The translations under genes were made by a program, and so were the position numbers. The notes under the pieces were generated by a model. It made no database searches. It saw nothing but the letters and a program-made list of their open reading frames with translations, and was not told the DNA's origin. A stretch of DNA of 64,000 nucleotides from JTS-RE37 sp963756115 (GTDB lineage: Bacteria; Bacteroidota; Bacteroidia; Flavobacteriales; Flavobacteriaceae): contig CAVWMN010000003.1 of the NCBI GenBank assembly GCA_963756115.1, positions 558,001-622,000 of the forward strand, read 5' to 3'. Shown here one piece after another: positions 53,152 to 60,998 of the stretch (its first letter is position 1; every line of letters starts with the position of its first letter).

Positions 53152-54072
53152 TTGAAAAGACGTAGTTTTATACAAAAATCAGCACTCACCGGGGGGGCGC
53201 TTTCTATTGGTACGGCGAGCGCATTCGGCGCCCTGGGGCATACGAATGCCCCTCCTGCCTTTAACCTTGATTACGCACCCCATTTGGGCATGTTCCAGGA
53301 GCATGCAGGGGAAGATCCCATAGCCCAGCTTAAATTTATGGCAGAACAGGGCTTTACTGCTTTTGAAGATAATGGCATGGCCGGCAGGGAAACCTCCTTA
53401 CAGGAAAAAATGGCTTCTACCATGGAAGCCGAGGGTATCCGCATGGGGGTGTTTGTAGCGCACACGATCTATTGGACAGAACCCGGACTGGTTTCCGGGG
53501 ACTCCGCGAGGAGAGATGAATTCCTTACAGAAATCAGGAAAGCCGTTGATGTGGCGAAAAGAGTCAATGCCAAATGGATGACCGTTGTGCCGGGCCATGT
53601 AGACCTCGCCATGTCTATGGGATACCAAACCGCCAATGTCATAGAATCCTTAAAGCAGGCATCCGCAATACTCGAACCACACGGATTGATCATGGTACTG
53701 GAACCTTTGAATTTCAGGGATCATCCCGGACTGTTCCTTACGGGTTCCGCACAGGCCTACTCTATCTGCAAGGCGGTTGCGTCCCCTTCCTGCAAGATCC
53801 TATTTGATATTTACCACCAACAGATCACTGAAGGTAATTTAATCCCGAATATTGAGGCCTGCTGGGATGAGATCGCTTATTTCCAGATCGGCGATAACCC
53901 CGGACGTAAAGAACCCACTACCGGGGAGATCAACTATAAAAATGTCTTCAAATACATCCACAGCCGCGGATTTAAGGGCATAATGGGGATGGAGCACGGC
54001 AATTCAGCCCCTGGGAAAGAGGGGGAACTAGCGGTGATCTCGGCCTATAAACAGGCCGATTCCTTTATGTAA
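53152..54072 (+). CDS. Exported hydroxypyruvate isomerase-like TIM-barrel protein
   Basis: TIM-barrel protein of 306 aa with a Tat-like leader KRRSFIQKSALTGGALSIG. I place the start at the TTG at 53152, ten bases after the upstream stop; an ATG at 53107, overlapping that gene by 35 bases, is the alternative. Body: PHLGMFQEHAGEDPIAQLKF, FTAFEDNGMAG, VLEPLNFRDHPGLFLTG (metal Glu, about 183) and KILFDIYHQQITEGN, FQIGDNPGRKEPTTGEI and GIMGMEHG typical of hydroxypyruvate isomerase relatives. It is the third gene of the GMC-2 operon and, if exported, would act in the periplasm on an oxidised sugar. Confidence 0.87.
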   Translation: MKRRSFIQKSALTGGALSIGTASAFGALGHTNAPPAFNLDYAPHLGMFQEHAGEDPIAQLKFMAEQGFTAFEDNGMAGRETSLQEKMASTMEAEGIRMGVFVAHTIYWTEPGLVSGDSARRDEFLTEIRKAVDVAKRVNAKWMTVVPGHVDLAMSMGYQTANVIESLKQASAILEPHGLIMVLEPLNFRDHPGLFLTGSAQAYSICKAVASPSCKILFDIYHQQITEGNLIPNIEACWDEIAYFQIGDNPGRKEPTTGEINYKNVFKYIHSRGFKGIMGMEHGNSAPGKEGELAVISAYKQADSFM

Positions 54073-54155
54073 TAATCTCAGTTTTACCCACCTTCATCTG
54101 TATTTTTAACGTATTGTTTGGAAAGTTTAAATATCCTTCCTGCGTCTAATAGGAT

Positions 54156-54242
54156 ATGGAAGCGTATGTCTGTTTTCTGGTGGTGTATTGCCTGCTCTAT
54201 TTCTGGGGGAAGGACGTTTATCGCATCATACACAGAAAATAA
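54156..54242 (+). CDS. Putative 28-aa single-pass membrane microprotein A
   Basis: Short ORF, ATG at 54156 to TAA at 54242. The peptide begins MEAYVCFLVVYCLLYFWG, a hydrophobic helix of about 15 residues, and ends in a basic tail VYRIIHRK, giving inside-positive topology with the C-terminus in the cytoplasm. The same length and pattern recur in the ORF at 54377. The two can be aligned without gaps with eight identities (Met1, Tyr4, Leu8, Tyr11, Leu14, Val21, Arg23, Lys28) plus many conservative pairs. Ribosome-binding sequence is weak (AGGA close to the ATG). Comparable in size to KdpF- or CcoQ-type accessory peptides, but no partner is nearby. Confidence 0.5.
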   Translation: MEAYVCFLVVYCLLYFWGKDVYRIIHRK

Positions 54243-54321
54243 GCGACCCGGGCTTCCAGGAGCCGGATGTACTCGGTATGAATCTTCAGCGGGAATACCG
54301 TAAAGACTTACCCTGGTAAAC

Positions 54322-54329
54322 TATTTTTG
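54322..54329 (+). promoter_or_regulatory. Bacteroidota -7 promoter element (TATTTTTG) before microprotein B
   Basis: Exact TAnnTTTG match 47 bases before the ATG at 54377; predicted leader about 40 bases. No clear -33 element. Confidence 0.45.
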
Positions 54330-54376
54330 CGTTTTTGGCGTATATAAACTGACACACTATCAAAAGGGGCATTGAT

Positions 54377-54463
54377 ATGGACAGCTATTTTATTCTACTG
54401 TTTATCTATACCGCTTTGTTCGTTTTCTCGTACAACGTGGTGAGACCCTATTTTAACAAATAA
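54377..54463 (+). CDS. Putative 28-aa single-pass membrane microprotein B
   Basis: Short ORF, ATG at 54377 to TAA at 54463, with an AGGGG ribosome-binding-like sequence eight bases upstream and its own -7 element at 54322. It starts MDSYFILLFIYTALFVFS, one hydrophobic helix, and ends VVRPYFNK. Same length as microprotein A, an acidic residue at position 2, Tyr4, Tyr11, Val21, Arg23 and C-terminal Lys in common. Membrane insertion is predicted; function unknown. The repeated design is the main argument that both are real genes. Confidence 0.55.
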   Translation: MDSYFILLFIYTALFVFSYNVVRPYFNK

Positions 54464-54534
54464 GGGCCCTGAACACCCACCATTTTACGGGCATCATTTT
54501 AAAATTGTAGGATTTCATTTCTGCAAATGTCTCT

Positions 54535-54614
54535 GTTTACGGCAGTTTGTGCCCAGTAAACAGAATACCCCCGGAGCTGCCTGCTGTGGGGAACAGTAAC
54601 TCCCGAGGTATTCT
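54535..54614. repeat. Two directly abutting hairpins (candidate structured RNA)
   Basis: Hairpin 1: GTTTAC-GGCA (54535-54544) pairs with TGCC and GTAAAC (54550-54553, 54556-54561), with a two-base bulge. Hairpin 2 starts at the next base: AGAATACCCCCGGAG (54562-54576) pairs with CTCCCGAGGTATTCT (54600-54614) at 13 of 15 positions, with a small CTGT/ACAG stem in the loop. No T-run on either side, so not a classical terminator. It lies downstream of both microprotein B (plus) and nrdA (minus). Confidence 0.5.
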
Positions 54615-54667
54615 CAATAATAAACACTATCCGTTCGCGAAGGGCGCAGGAGTGATCCGGGCGGGGA

Positions 54668-57139
54668 TTACGATCCACACATAAGACAATCGTCGTCTGC
54701 CTGTCCTTCTTTTGCCTTTTCTATCAAGGACTTCATTTCTTCCGCTGATAGAGGTTCCACCGTTACCTCCGTATCTTTTACGGTATCGGGGGCCGTATCC
54801 TGTAACGTTTCCGCAGCTGCAGAGGTAACTTCGGCTGTTGCCGCGATGCTTACCGGGACTTCTTTTTTCTTGGTATTGTCCAGGGTGAATTTAATGGCAT
54901 CAACAGCGGCTTTTGTACGCAGGTAATACATCCCGGTTTTGAGACCGCTCTTCCAACCATAAAAATGCATGGATGTAAGTTTGGAGTAATTGGCATTTTC
55001 CATAAACAGGTTCAGGGACTGACTCTGGTCAATAAAATATCCCCGCTGCCGGGCCATATCTATGATATCTTTCATGCTTAGTTCCCATACGGTCTTGTAT
55101 AATTCCTTGATATCTTCAGGGATACCCTCGATATCCTGTACGGATCCATTAGCGCGCATCAGTTGCTGTTTCAGGGTATCATTCCAAATACCCAATCCAA
55201 CCAGGTCTTCCAGCAAATGTTTGTTTACTACGATAAATTCGCCGGAAAGCACCCTCCGTGTGTAAATATTGGATGTATAGGGTTCAAAACATTCATTGTT
55301 CCCTAAAATCTGAGAGGTGGAAGCTGTTGGCATCGGCGCTACCAGCAGCGAGTTCCGGACACCGTTTTTAACCACGCTCTTGCGTAGCTTTTCCCAGTCC
55401 CATCTCCCGGACAACTCTGTGTCCTTGATTCCCCAAAGGTTGTGCTGAAACTCACCCCTGGATATGGGGGATCCTTTAAAGGTGGAATAAGGGCCTTCTT
55501 CCTTGGCCTGTTCCATTGAAGCGGTAACCGCTGCAAAGTAGAGTGTTTCAAATATATCCTGATTCAGTTTCTTGGCCTCATCCGAAGTGAAGGGCAGGCG
55601 CAACATAATGAAGGTATCCGCCAGTCCCTGTACCCCAAGCCCTATAGGCCTGTGCCGCATATTGGAATTTTCAGCTTCTTTTACCGGATAATAGTTCCGG
55701 TCAATAACCCGGTTCAGGTTTTTGGTTACCCGTTTGGTAACCTTAAAGAGCTCCTTGTGATCAAATTCCCCGTTCTTAATGAACATCGGCAAGGCAATGG
55801 AGGCCAAATTACAGACCGCAACCTCATCAGGAGAGGTATACTCCATGATTTCCGTGCATAAATTGGAGGATCGGATCGTTCCCAGGTTCTTTTGGTTACT
55901 CTTGCGGTTGGCTGCATCCTTGTAGAGCATATAGGGGGTACCGGTTTCTATCTGGGATTCCAGTATCTTTTCCCACAGTTCCCTGGCCTTGATGGTTTTC
56001 CGTCCCTTGCCCCGGCCTTCATATTCAGTATATAATTTTTCAAAGTCTTCGCTATGGCTGCTAAAGAGGCCCGGGCATTCGTTGGGGCACATAAGGGTCC
56101 ATTCCTCATTGGCTTCCACCCTTTTCATAAATAGATCCGGTATCCACATGGCGTAGAACAAATCCCGTGCCCTCATTTCCTCTTTTCCATGATTCTTTTT
56201 CAGGTCCAGGAACTCAAAGATATCGGCATGCCAGGGTTCCACATAAATGGCAAAACTCCCCTTTCTTTTGCCACCGCCCTGATCTACATACCTTGCAGTA
56301 TCGTTAAAAACCTGCAACATCGGCACGATCCCGTTAGACGTTCCGTTGGTGCCGGCTATATAGGATCCCGTTGCCCTTATATTGTGGATAGAAAGTCCGA
56401 TCCCCCCTGCCGATTGCGAAATTTTGGCCGTTTGCTTCAGGGTATCATAGATACCGTCAATACTGTCATCCTTCATGGCCAGCAGGAAGCAGGAAGACAT
56501 TTGTGGTTTTGGTGTCCCCGAGTTGAACAAAGTGGGGGTCGCATGCGTAAAATATTTTTTGGACATCAATTCATAGGTCTCAATAACGGAATCCAGGTCA
56601 TTGAGATGTATCCCTACGGCCACCCGCATAAGCATGTGTTGCGGGCGTTCAGCGATTTTCCCGTTGAGTTTCAGCAGATAGGAACGTTCCAGGGTTTTGA
56701 AACCGAAGTAATCATAGCCGAAGTCCCGGTTGTAGATTATGGTGGAATCCAGGAAATCAGCGTTATCCCGGATTACCTCGAATACTTCGTCGGACAACAG
56801 GGGTGCTTTTTTCCCGGTTCGCGGGTTGATATATTCATACAAATCCTTCATCGCCTCGGAAAAGGATTTTTTGGTGTTCTTATGAAGATTGGAAACTGAG
56901 ATACGGGCAGCAAGTTTGGCATAATCAGGGTGTGTTGTGGTCATCGTGGCAGCGATCTCCGCTGCCAGGTTATCCAGTTCTGATGTGGTAACCCCATCGT
57001 ACAGGCCTTCTATAACCCTGACCGCTACTTTGACCGGATCTACCAGGACATTGAGGCCATAACATAATTTGCGAACTCTTGCCGTGATCTTATCGAACAT
57101 CATCGGCTCTTTTCTTCCATCTCTTTTAACTACGAACAT
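54668..57139 (-). CDS. nrdA: Class Ia ribonucleotide reductase, alpha subunit (eukaryote-like)
   Basis: Catalytic subunit reducing ribonucleoside diphosphates, 823 aa. N-terminal ATP-cone (FVVKRDGRKEPMMFDKITAR, residues 2-21) for allosteric control. Active-site cysteines are in QMSSCFLLAMKDDS (about 216), NLCTEIMEYTSPDEVAVCNL (about 425-445, both Cys), and the C-terminal redox pair in DDCLMCGS. Long stretches (ERSYLLKLNGKIAERPQHML, ATGSYIAGTNG, WTLMCPNECPGL) are almost those of human RRM1, as known for Bacteroidota enzymes. A low-complexity Ala/Thr/Glu linker (about 765-810) precedes the redox tail. Downstream partner of nrdB in one minus-strand operon. Confidence 0.97.
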   Translation of the reverse strand: MFVVKRDGRKEPMMFDKITARVRKLCYGLNVLVDPVKVAVRVIEGLYDGVTTSELDNLAAEIAATMTTTHPDYAKLAARISVSNLHKNTKKSFSEAMKDLYEYINPRTGKKAPLLSDEVFEVIRDNADFLDSTIIYNRDFGYDYFGFKTLERSYLLKLNGKIAERPQHMLMRVAVGIHLNDLDSVIETYELMSKKYFTHATPTLFNSGTPKPQMSSCFLLAMKDDSIDGIYDTLKQTAKISQSAGGIGLSIHNIRATGSYIAGTNGTSNGIVPMLQVFNDTARYVDQGGGKRKGSFAIYVEPWHADIFEFLDLKKNHGKEEMRARDLFYAMWIPDLFMKRVEANEEWTLMCPNECPGLFSSHSEDFEKLYTEYEGRGKGRKTIKARELWEKILESQIETGTPYMLYKDAANRKSNQKNLGTIRSSNLCTEIMEYTSPDEVAVCNLASIALPMFIKNGEFDHKELFKVTKRVTKNLNRVIDRNYYPVKEAENSNMRHRPIGLGVQGLADTFIMLRLPFTSDEAKKLNQDIFETLYFAAVTASMEQAKEEGPYSTFKGSPISRGEFQHNLWGIKDTELSGRWDWEKLRKSVVKNGVRNSLLVAPMPTASTSQILGNNECFEPYTSNIYTRRVLSGEFIVVNKHLLEDLVGLGIWNDTLKQQLMRANGSVQDIEGIPEDIKELYKTVWELSMKDIIDMARQRGYFIDQSQSLNLFMENANYSKLTSMHFYGWKSGLKTGMYYLRTKAAVDAIKFTLDNTKKKEVPVSIAATAEVTSAAAETLQDTAPDTVKDTEVTVEPLSAEEMKSLIEKAKEGQADDDCLMCGS

Positions 57140-57405
57140 ATCTATTGAATTACGGGTTTCACTTGGTTTATTCAGCTTACAGGACCAGTTGCCCTTATAC
57201 GGTTACTCAGGATATCCGGTGTACAGGCTGACAGGGCTGTTTAGCTTCCCTGTACAGCGCGCTGACAGGTACTTTATCAGGGTGGGAATACCGGCGTTCA
57301 TACAACCTGTATGAGCGGCGTGTAATTCCCTTATGTATATCTATTTGATTGTGGTTGGGCATACGATCCCAACGGTTCGCTTCTCGTGTATGCTATGCCC
57401 CGGAA
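57140..57405. other. nrdB-nrdA spacer with three inverted repeats
   Basis: 266 bp between nrdB and nrdA. Stems: GTACAGG/CCTGTAC (57221-57227 with 57249-57255); CGTTCATAC/GTATGAGCG (57295-57303 with 57309-57317, 5-base loop, the strongest); GCATAC/GTATGC (57359-57364 with 57388-57393). No T-run follows on the minus strand, so readthrough or mRNA processing rather than termination. A 51-codon minus-strand ORF (57362-57207) is present but unsupported. No NrdR-box pair was recognised. Confidence 0.5.
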
Positions 57406-58392
57406 TCAGAATTCAGCATCAAAGCTGATCTTCTGTGAATCCGTGTCCTTATCCTGGTTCAGCACACCTGCCTTCTGATATTCGGAAACCCTCTTTTCAA
57501 AGAAATTGGTTTTTCCCTGAAGGGATATCATTTCCATAAAATCAAATGGATTTGTGGCGTTATAGACCCTTTCACATTCCAATTCTACCAGTAACCGGTC
57601 GGTTACAAATTCCAGGTATTGGGTCATCAGCTTCGAATTCATCCCTATAAGACTTGCCGGCAGGGATTCTGTTATGAATTCCCGTTCGATATCCAAAGCA
57701 TTGGTAAGTATCTCTGTGATCCGTGCCTTGGGCACTTTGTTGATCAGGTGTTTGTTGTGGAGGTGTACGGCATAATCACAGTGCATACCTTCATCCCTGG
57801 AAATCAGTTCATTTGAGAAGGTAAGGCCTGGCATTAACCCTCTTTTTTTCAGCCAGAAGATAGAGCAGAATGCCCCGGAGAAAAATATACCTTCCACGGC
57901 TGCAAAGGCGATCAGCCTTTCGGCAAAGCTAGGGGAGTCAATCCATTGGAGGGCCCAGTCAGCTTTTTTCTTGATGGCCGGAAAATTTTCTATGGCCTTG
58001 AAAAGTAAGTTCTTTTCCTTCTCATCCTTTACATAGGTGTCTATCAGGAGGGAATAGGTCTCTGAATGGATATTCTCCATCATGATCTGAAAGCCATAAA
58101 AAAACTTGGCTTCGGTATACTGGACTTCACTTACGAAATTCTCCGCAAGGTTTTCGTTTACAATACCATCCGATGCAGCAAAAAAAGCAAGAATGTGTTT
58201 TATAAAATAGCGTTCGTCATCATTTAGTTTGTTGTTCCAGTCAGCCATGTCCTGGTGCAGGTCAATTTCCTCGGCAGTCCAGAAACAGGCCTCGCATTTT
58301 TTGTACCATTCCCATAAGTCGTGATGCTGTATTGGGAAAATTACAAAGCGATTTTCGTTTTCCTTTAAAATGGGTTCTACCGAGTTCGACAT
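57406..58392 (-). CDS. nrdB: Class Ia ribonucleotide reductase, beta subunit (eukaryote-like)
   Basis: Diiron-tyrosyl radical subunit (328 aa). Iron ligands and radical region appear as EACFWTAEEIDLHQD (about 33-47), FFAASDGIVNENL (about 70), EAKFFYGFQIMMENIHSETY (Tyr radical and Glu/His ligands, about 94-113), and SNELISRDEGMHCDYAVHL (about 190-208). The C-terminal tail FDAEF is the peptide that docks into the alpha subunit. Very similar to eukaryotic RRM2. First gene of the nrdB-nrdA operon; a near-consensus -7 box (AATCTTTG read on the minus strand, 58458-58451) lies upstream. Confidence 0.97.
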   Translation of the reverse strand: MSNSVEPILKENENRFVIFPIQHHDLWEWYKKCEACFWTAEEIDLHQDMADWNNKLNDDERYFIKHILAFFAASDGIVNENLAENFVSEVQYTEAKFFYGFQIMMENIHSETYSLLIDTYVKDEKEKNLLFKAIENFPAIKKKADWALQWIDSPSFAERLIAFAAVEGIFFSGAFCSIFWLKKRGLMPGLTFSNELISRDEGMHCDYAVHLHNKHLINKVPKARITEILTNALDIEREFITESLPASLIGMNSKLMTQYLEFVTDRLLVELECERVYNATNPFDFMEMISLQGKTNFFEKRVSEYQKAGVLNQDKDTDSQKISFDAEF

Positions 58393-59154
58393 ATTGAATG
58401 GTTTTATTTTGTTAGTATGTATCGTGATTTTTGATATGTGCCGGGACCAACAAAGATTGGAAAATGCGTTGAATTTCTAAAGCCCGATTCCGCAATAACC
58501 CTACAAAGTTTTTAACACGGGTTGTTGAAATGTACCTTGGACTCTAGTGTTTGTTGCCCTTTTGAAAAGTTCTGAATTTGTATAAAAATCGAGGATTTTT
58601 AATAAACCATAAAGTATATTAAAATAATACTTATTGGTCTGTTCTGTGGGTCGAAGGAGTAAGCTGTTGACAGTCTTGGTCTAAGGTATCTTCGGGGCTT
58701 AAAACATCTTTTTTTGACTGCTTTCTGTGCCCGGGAGGTATTCCGGCTGGATCAGCAGCGAAAAGATCTGGAAAGTGGTTCAAATAACTGCAAATTGCCA
58801 TCCTGCCATCCCGGAAGCTTCCGGAAGGGTTGGTTATGGCAGGCAGGGATTAGAGCTGCCCCTGCCAAGTGGGTACGTTTGTAATAATATGAAACCGCCA
58901 AACCGTACGGCCTTCCCGATTAATCAAAACTTACATTACTATCATTGCGTCTGCGGATCTAGGTAGTTCCCCCGAAACCTAAAAATCCTGCAAACACGCT
59001 GACCCACAAGTGGTCTGGTAATTCCAATAGTAACAAATCGTTAGGGAGCTTTTCAGCATGGTATGCCTAAACATACCCCCAGCTAAAGGCCGCACTTTTG
59101 GTTTGACAGTGTCATAATACTACATGGTTTAGAATTCGACTTAATATTGACTTT
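58393..59154. other. 762-bp intergenic region with no supported gene
   Basis: Contains the nrdB promoter region at its left end and a structured stretch at 58802-58866. I found no motif of RNase P RNA, tmRNA or SRP RNA. A 79-codon frame (58727-58966) has no coding character. A 6-bp inverted repeat GGTATG/CATACC (59060-59065 with 59072-59077) may end the transcript of the minus-strand gene at 59155. Confidence 0.5.
58802..58866. repeat. Dense inverted repeats incl. 14-bp palindrome
   Basis: CCTGCCAT (58802-58809) pairs with ATGGCAGG (58836-58843), enclosing the perfect palindrome CCGGAAGCTTCCGG (58811-58824). The overlapping GGCAGGG (58842-58848) pairs with CCCTGCC (58860-58866). The two outer pairings exclude each other, so alternative folds are possible. 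Confidence 0.5.
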
Positions 59155-59709
59155 CTATTTTTTTATCGCACTGAATTTTCCCAGAACCGTCAGTTGTTGG
59201 TTATTTTCGTTGCGAAACTTCATTTCAATGCTTCCCGCCAACCTATCGGGATCAATAAGGTCTATTTTGATCGTTCCCTCCTTGGCAAAAAATGGCAATT
59301 CCCCCATGGAATCGATATTAGCAAACCCGAACACCCCGTCAAAATTGGGAAAATACACGGGACCATTCCTTGAAATCCTATAGGTGCCGGCAGCTAATCT
59401 TTCGGAGGTACCGGGGCGTGATATCAGAAACCCCAAAGAATGAGCCCCGGACCCCTGGTCATTCTCAAATTGGAGTTCCGTCAGCGCATATTCCCGTCCC
59501 GATGCAGCGGATTTTATTGCCGTATCAAACGATATTTTACCCCTGAGTTCAAGGCTGCTGTTTTCCAGGAGCTGCAGGCTGTAATTACCCGAAACAGGAT
59601 TTGCCGCAGGTGATAAAGTTCCGGGTGATATATAGGATGTGAACAGGAGCGGGAGTAAAATCCACATCCCGTAACGTATCATTTTGGTGATCACAATCAT
59701 TTTATTCAT
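59155..59709 (-). CDS. Hypothetical exported protein
   Basis: Protein of 184 aa with an N-terminal hydrophobic segment (about residues 10-30, MWILLPLLFTSYI) serving as signal or anchor, and a beta-rich remainder: NYSLQLLENSSLELRGKISF, YALTELQFENDQGSG, AAGTYRISRNGPVYFPNFDG, IKIDLIDPDRLAGSIEMKF. I do not recognise a family. The pattern of a small calycin-like or lipocalin-like barrel is conceivable but unproven. It is 10 bp downstream of the next small gene on the same strand, so both form an operon. Confidence 0.7.
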   Translation of the reverse strand: MNKMIVITKMIRYGMWILLPLLFTSYISPGTLSPAANPVSGNYSLQLLENSSLELRGKISFDTAIKSAASGREYALTELQFENDQGSGAHSLGFLISRPGTSERLAAGTYRISRNGPVYFPNFDGVFGFANIDSMGELPFFAKEGTIKIDLIDPDRLAGSIEMKFRNENNQQLTVLGKFSAIKK

Positions 59710-59719
59710 AACACCTCAG

Positions 59720-59884
59720 TTAGGGGGAATCTGCGCTAAGCTGTTTATCAGCCAACTGCCTAATCCCTGTCGTATCCGCATATACAATTTCATCATATGG
59801 AGTATTACTGCCTTTTCGTTCAGATAATACTGCTATTAGCAACATTAAGAGCAATACGGTAAAAAATATCATACATCTTTTCAT
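59720..59884 (-). CDS. Small membrane-anchored protein, unknown
   Basis: 54-aa protein using the ATG at 59884 (MKRCMIFFTVLLLMLLIAVL), which gives a single N-terminal transmembrane helix followed by a charged extracytoplasmic tail (SERKGSNTPYDEIVYADTTG). The frame extends to 59941, but those 19 residues lack hydrophobic or conserved character. It precedes the 184-aa exported protein by 10 bp. A near-consensus -7 box (TTATTTTG, minus strand, 59945-59938) lies upstream. No family recognised. Confidence 0.6.
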   Translation of the reverse strand: MKRCMIFFTVLLLMLLIAVLSERKGSNTPYDEIVYADTTGIRQLADKQLSADSP

Positions 59885-60255
59885 GACTCCCGACTTCAAT
59901 ATACTTGTGGCTAAAGGCCTGCGGGGGATTAATACTGCCAAAATAAAATGTTGCAGGTCAGCTCCCTGTAGGTTTTGTACGGATGGTATAAAATAATGTA
60001 TGAATGGTATATTACCACTTCATGCCAACTGTCATTATTTTATATTTAGCTGATATACATAAAGTTATCATGTTCCAGTGAATGTACTATTTTGTAGTAT
60101 TTATCTTACGTCTAGCGGCTTCAAGGCACCGTATGGGTAGAATGTGTACCATATCTGACCATCTATACGCAATATGCTTCTATTGGTACAATTTTAGCCA
60201 ATGCCCATTTACAGAAGGGTATTTTTGAGTATCTTACCTTAATATTCAAGCCATA
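59885..60255. promoter_or_regulatory. Divergent regulatory region; -7 box of the LytTR operon
   Basis: 371 bp, A/T-rich, between the small minus-strand gene and the response regulator. An exact -7 element TATTTTTG lies at 60220-60227, 28 bases before the ATG at 60256. No repeat typical of LytTR binding sites was identified, and no ORF longer than about 20 codons is credible. Confidence 0.5.
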
Positions 60256-60990
60256 ATGTTGCAAGCCGTAATCGTAGATGATGAGATCAAAGCTCTTCAA
60301 AGTCTCTCCTGGGAATTGACCAATTTCAGTAATGAGATCAATGTAGTTTCGTCCTTTACCGATCCATTTGAAGCCCTGCAATATTTGGATTCAAATACGC
60401 CGGATTGCCTGTTCCTGGATATCGAAATGCCCACAATGGACGGTTTCCAGTTTATACAAAAGCTAAAAAATAAGGATTTCCCGGTTGTCATTACAACTGC
60501 GTATAACCAGTATGCCATCAAAGCCCTGAAGAATGAGGCCATTGATTACCTTCTTAAGCCCATAGATACAGATGATTTGCGGGATACCATCGTAAAGATC
60601 AAAAAACACAATGCCAAAAACTTCAGTGCCGAAAGACTGGAGAAACTACTGGTCAATTTCAATGCGAATCCCGCTCAACGGAAAATCACCTTTAACACAG
60701 ATGGCAAACTGCTTTTTTTGAGCAGTGATGAGATCCTGTATGCCGAATCTGATGGTAATTACAGCACCATTTTCTTAAGCGACGGTCAAAAGATCGTGCT
60801 GACCAAAAAATTAAAAGAAGTCAATGAAATACTTCCCGGGGATACATTTTTCCGCATACACAATTCCTACATAATAAATCTTACCAAGATCAAGGAGTTC
60901 TTAAAAACCGATGGATATGTGGTACTGCAATCCAACCATAAGATCCCGGTTTCCCGTCAAAAAAAGTCTGATTTCCTGGACATGTTATAA
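60256..60990 (+). CDS. LytTR-family response regulator
   Basis: DNA-binding response regulator of 244 aa. The receiver domain (1-120) shows the acidic pair DD near residues 8-9 (VIVDDEIKAL), the phosphorylation site Asp55 in CLFLDIEMPTMDG, Thr in VVITTAYNQYAIKAL and Lys in AIDYLLKPID. The LytTR domain (about 140-240) has the pattern EILYAESDGNYSTIFL, FFRIHNSYIINLTKI and HKIPVSRQKKSDF. It lies 8 bp upstream of its cognate kinase. The target genes are unknown; the small divergent genes at 59155-59884 are candidates. Confidence 0.95.
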   Translation: MLQAVIVDDEIKALQSLSWELTNFSNEINVVSSFTDPFEALQYLDSNTPDCLFLDIEMPTMDGFQFIQKLKNKDFPVVITTAYNQYAIKALKNEAIDYLLKPIDTDDLRDTIVKIKKHNAKNFSAERLEKLLVNFNANPAQRKITFNTDGKLLFLSSDEILYAESDGNYSTIFLSDGQKIVLTKKLKEVNEILPGDTFFRIHNSYIINLTKIKEFLKTDGYVVLQSNHKIPVSRQKKSDFLDML

Positions 60991-60998
60991 GCTGTTTT

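Larger units (their letters stand above)
54073..54667. other. 595-bp intergenic region with two microproteins and two hairpins
   Basis: The stretch between the GMC-2 operon and nrdA contains two 28-codon ORFs (54156-54242 and 54377-54463), a -7 promoter element (54322-54329) and a pair of abutting hairpins (54535-54614), each listed separately. Nothing else recognisable is seen. Confidence 0.6.

Noticed and set aside
54118..54303. 61-codon plus-strand frame with TTG start
   Set aside because: Overlaps microprotein A in another frame, has a non-ATG start and no coherent hydrophobic or domain pattern.
56189..56899. 236-codon plus-strand frame
   Set aside because: Lies wholly antisense to nrdA, whose translation is unmistakable; no recognisable protein features.
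57207..57362. 51-codon minus-strand ORF in the nrdB-nrdA spacer
   Set aside because: Basic, without motif or ribosome-binding sequence; it runs through the inverted repeats, which better explain the sequence. Worth only a conservation check.
54605..58744. GAGGTATTC repeated at about 54606 and 58736 as a possible dispersed repeat
   Set aside because: A 9-base match is expected by chance in a window of this size, and flanks differ.
58727..58966. 79-codon plus-strand frame
   Set aside because: Runs through the palindrome region, no family resemblance, mixed composition.
58393..59154. Possible housekeeping ncRNA (RNase P RNA, tmRNA, SRP RNA) in the large gap
   Set aside because: None of the conserved core sequences of these RNAs was found on either strand.
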